A stretch of 5,541 bases of DNA from an uncultured Clostridia bacterium (GTDB lineage Bacteria > Bacillota > Clostridia > TANB77 > CAG-508), in contig CALXPX010000080.1 in the NCBI GenBank assembly GCA_944390305.1, positions 1 through 5,541 on the forward strand, given 5' to 3'. The position numbers and the translations under genes were made by a program. Below the pieces are notes generated by a model that was given only the letters and a program-made list of their open reading frames with translations, searched no databases and was not told the DNA's origin. This document shows positions 5,420 through 5,541 of this stretch, piece by piece. How positions within the stretch are numbered: the stretch's first letter is position 1; the number at the start of each line of letters is the position of its first letter.

Positions 5420-5541
5420 ATGGAAAAAAATAATAATCAAGAGGTGTTTCATAAGACTAATATCAACTGGTACCCAGGACATATGGCTAAAACTAAAAAA
5501 CAGATTACAGAAGATTTAAAACTAATAGATATAGTAATAGA
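5420..5541 (+). CDS. rbgA: Ribosome biogenesis GTPase RbgA (YlqF), N-terminal part
   Basis: Only the first 40 codons lie in the window. The diagnostic start of the YlqF family is complete: INWYPGHMAKTKKQI (15-29) followed by LKLIDIVI (33-40), the lead into the circularly permuted GTPase domain (the G4, G5, G1, G2, G3 motifs would follow outside). RbgA acts late in 50S subunit assembly in Firmicutes and is essential or nearly so in Bacillus subtilis. The first 12 residues before TNINWY are an asparagine-rich extension relative to the short N-terminus of the Bacillus protein. The start is ATG 5420 with GGAAGTGA (5407-5414) as SD; GTG 5411 and ATG 5342 are in frame, but 5411 is too close to the SD and 5342 lies in the recombinase remnant. 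Confidence 0.93.
   Translation, partial: MEKNNNQEVFHKTNINWYPGHMAKTKKQITEDLKLIDIVI

Noticed and set aside
2511..5474. Shared 11-mer ATCAACTGGTA (near 2514 and near 5462) as a direct repeat or att site
   Set aside because: A few 11-mer matches are expected by chance in 5.5 kb, and the flanks do not match; NINWY is coincidental to the RbgA start.
1..5541. CRISPR array, tRNA, rRNA or complete insertion sequence
   Set aside because: No regularly spaced repeats, cloverleaf-like sequence, rRNA-like GC-rich stretch or transposase frame was found on either strand.

Overview
The window is very AT-rich, with A/T-ending codons, strong AGGAG-type Shine-Dalgarno (SD) sites, some TTG/GTG starts, Rho-independent terminators, a DUF1292 (YrzB-type) gene and the start of rbgA/ylqF. 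This fits a low-GC Firmicute, most likely a gut or host-associated Clostridia-type genome (inference; the species cannot be read from the sequence). All recognisable genes lie on the + strand. TAA, TAG and TGA all act as stops, and tryptophan is encoded by TGG, so the standard bacterial code applies.

Left part (1-2070), intact: a monocistronic DUF1292 gene with its own candidate promoter and a very clear terminator. It is followed by a compact three-gene run: a four-helix membrane protein, a uracil-DNA-glycosylase-superfamily protein and a small three-helix membrane protein. This run ends at a long hairpin terminator, with a second terminator-like hairpin about 100 bases further on.

Middle and right part (2070-5400), accessory and decaying: first a wrecked RhuM-family gene (three frame changes and a stop), then a DUF1016/YhcG PD-(D/E)xK nuclease gene that is complete except for a stop at codon 7. 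Next comes a fully intact 417-residue PIN-domain (DUF4935-like) predicted ribonuclease, then a headless, frameshifted serine site-specific recombinase remnant. RhuM, YhcG nucleases, PIN nucleases and serine recombinases are typical cargo of mobile or defence islands. I read this block as an old integration hotspot in which only the PIN gene is still plainly open. Two GC-rich inverted repeats with 5-base loops sit inside the RhuM remnant and the nuclease gene.

Right edge (5420-5541): the first 40 codons of rbgA, the ribosome-assembly GTPase for the large subunit, beginning only about 30 bases after the last recognisable recombinase codon. The core chromosome therefore resumes immediately after the island. 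No CRISPR array, tRNA, rRNA or complete insertion sequence was seen.
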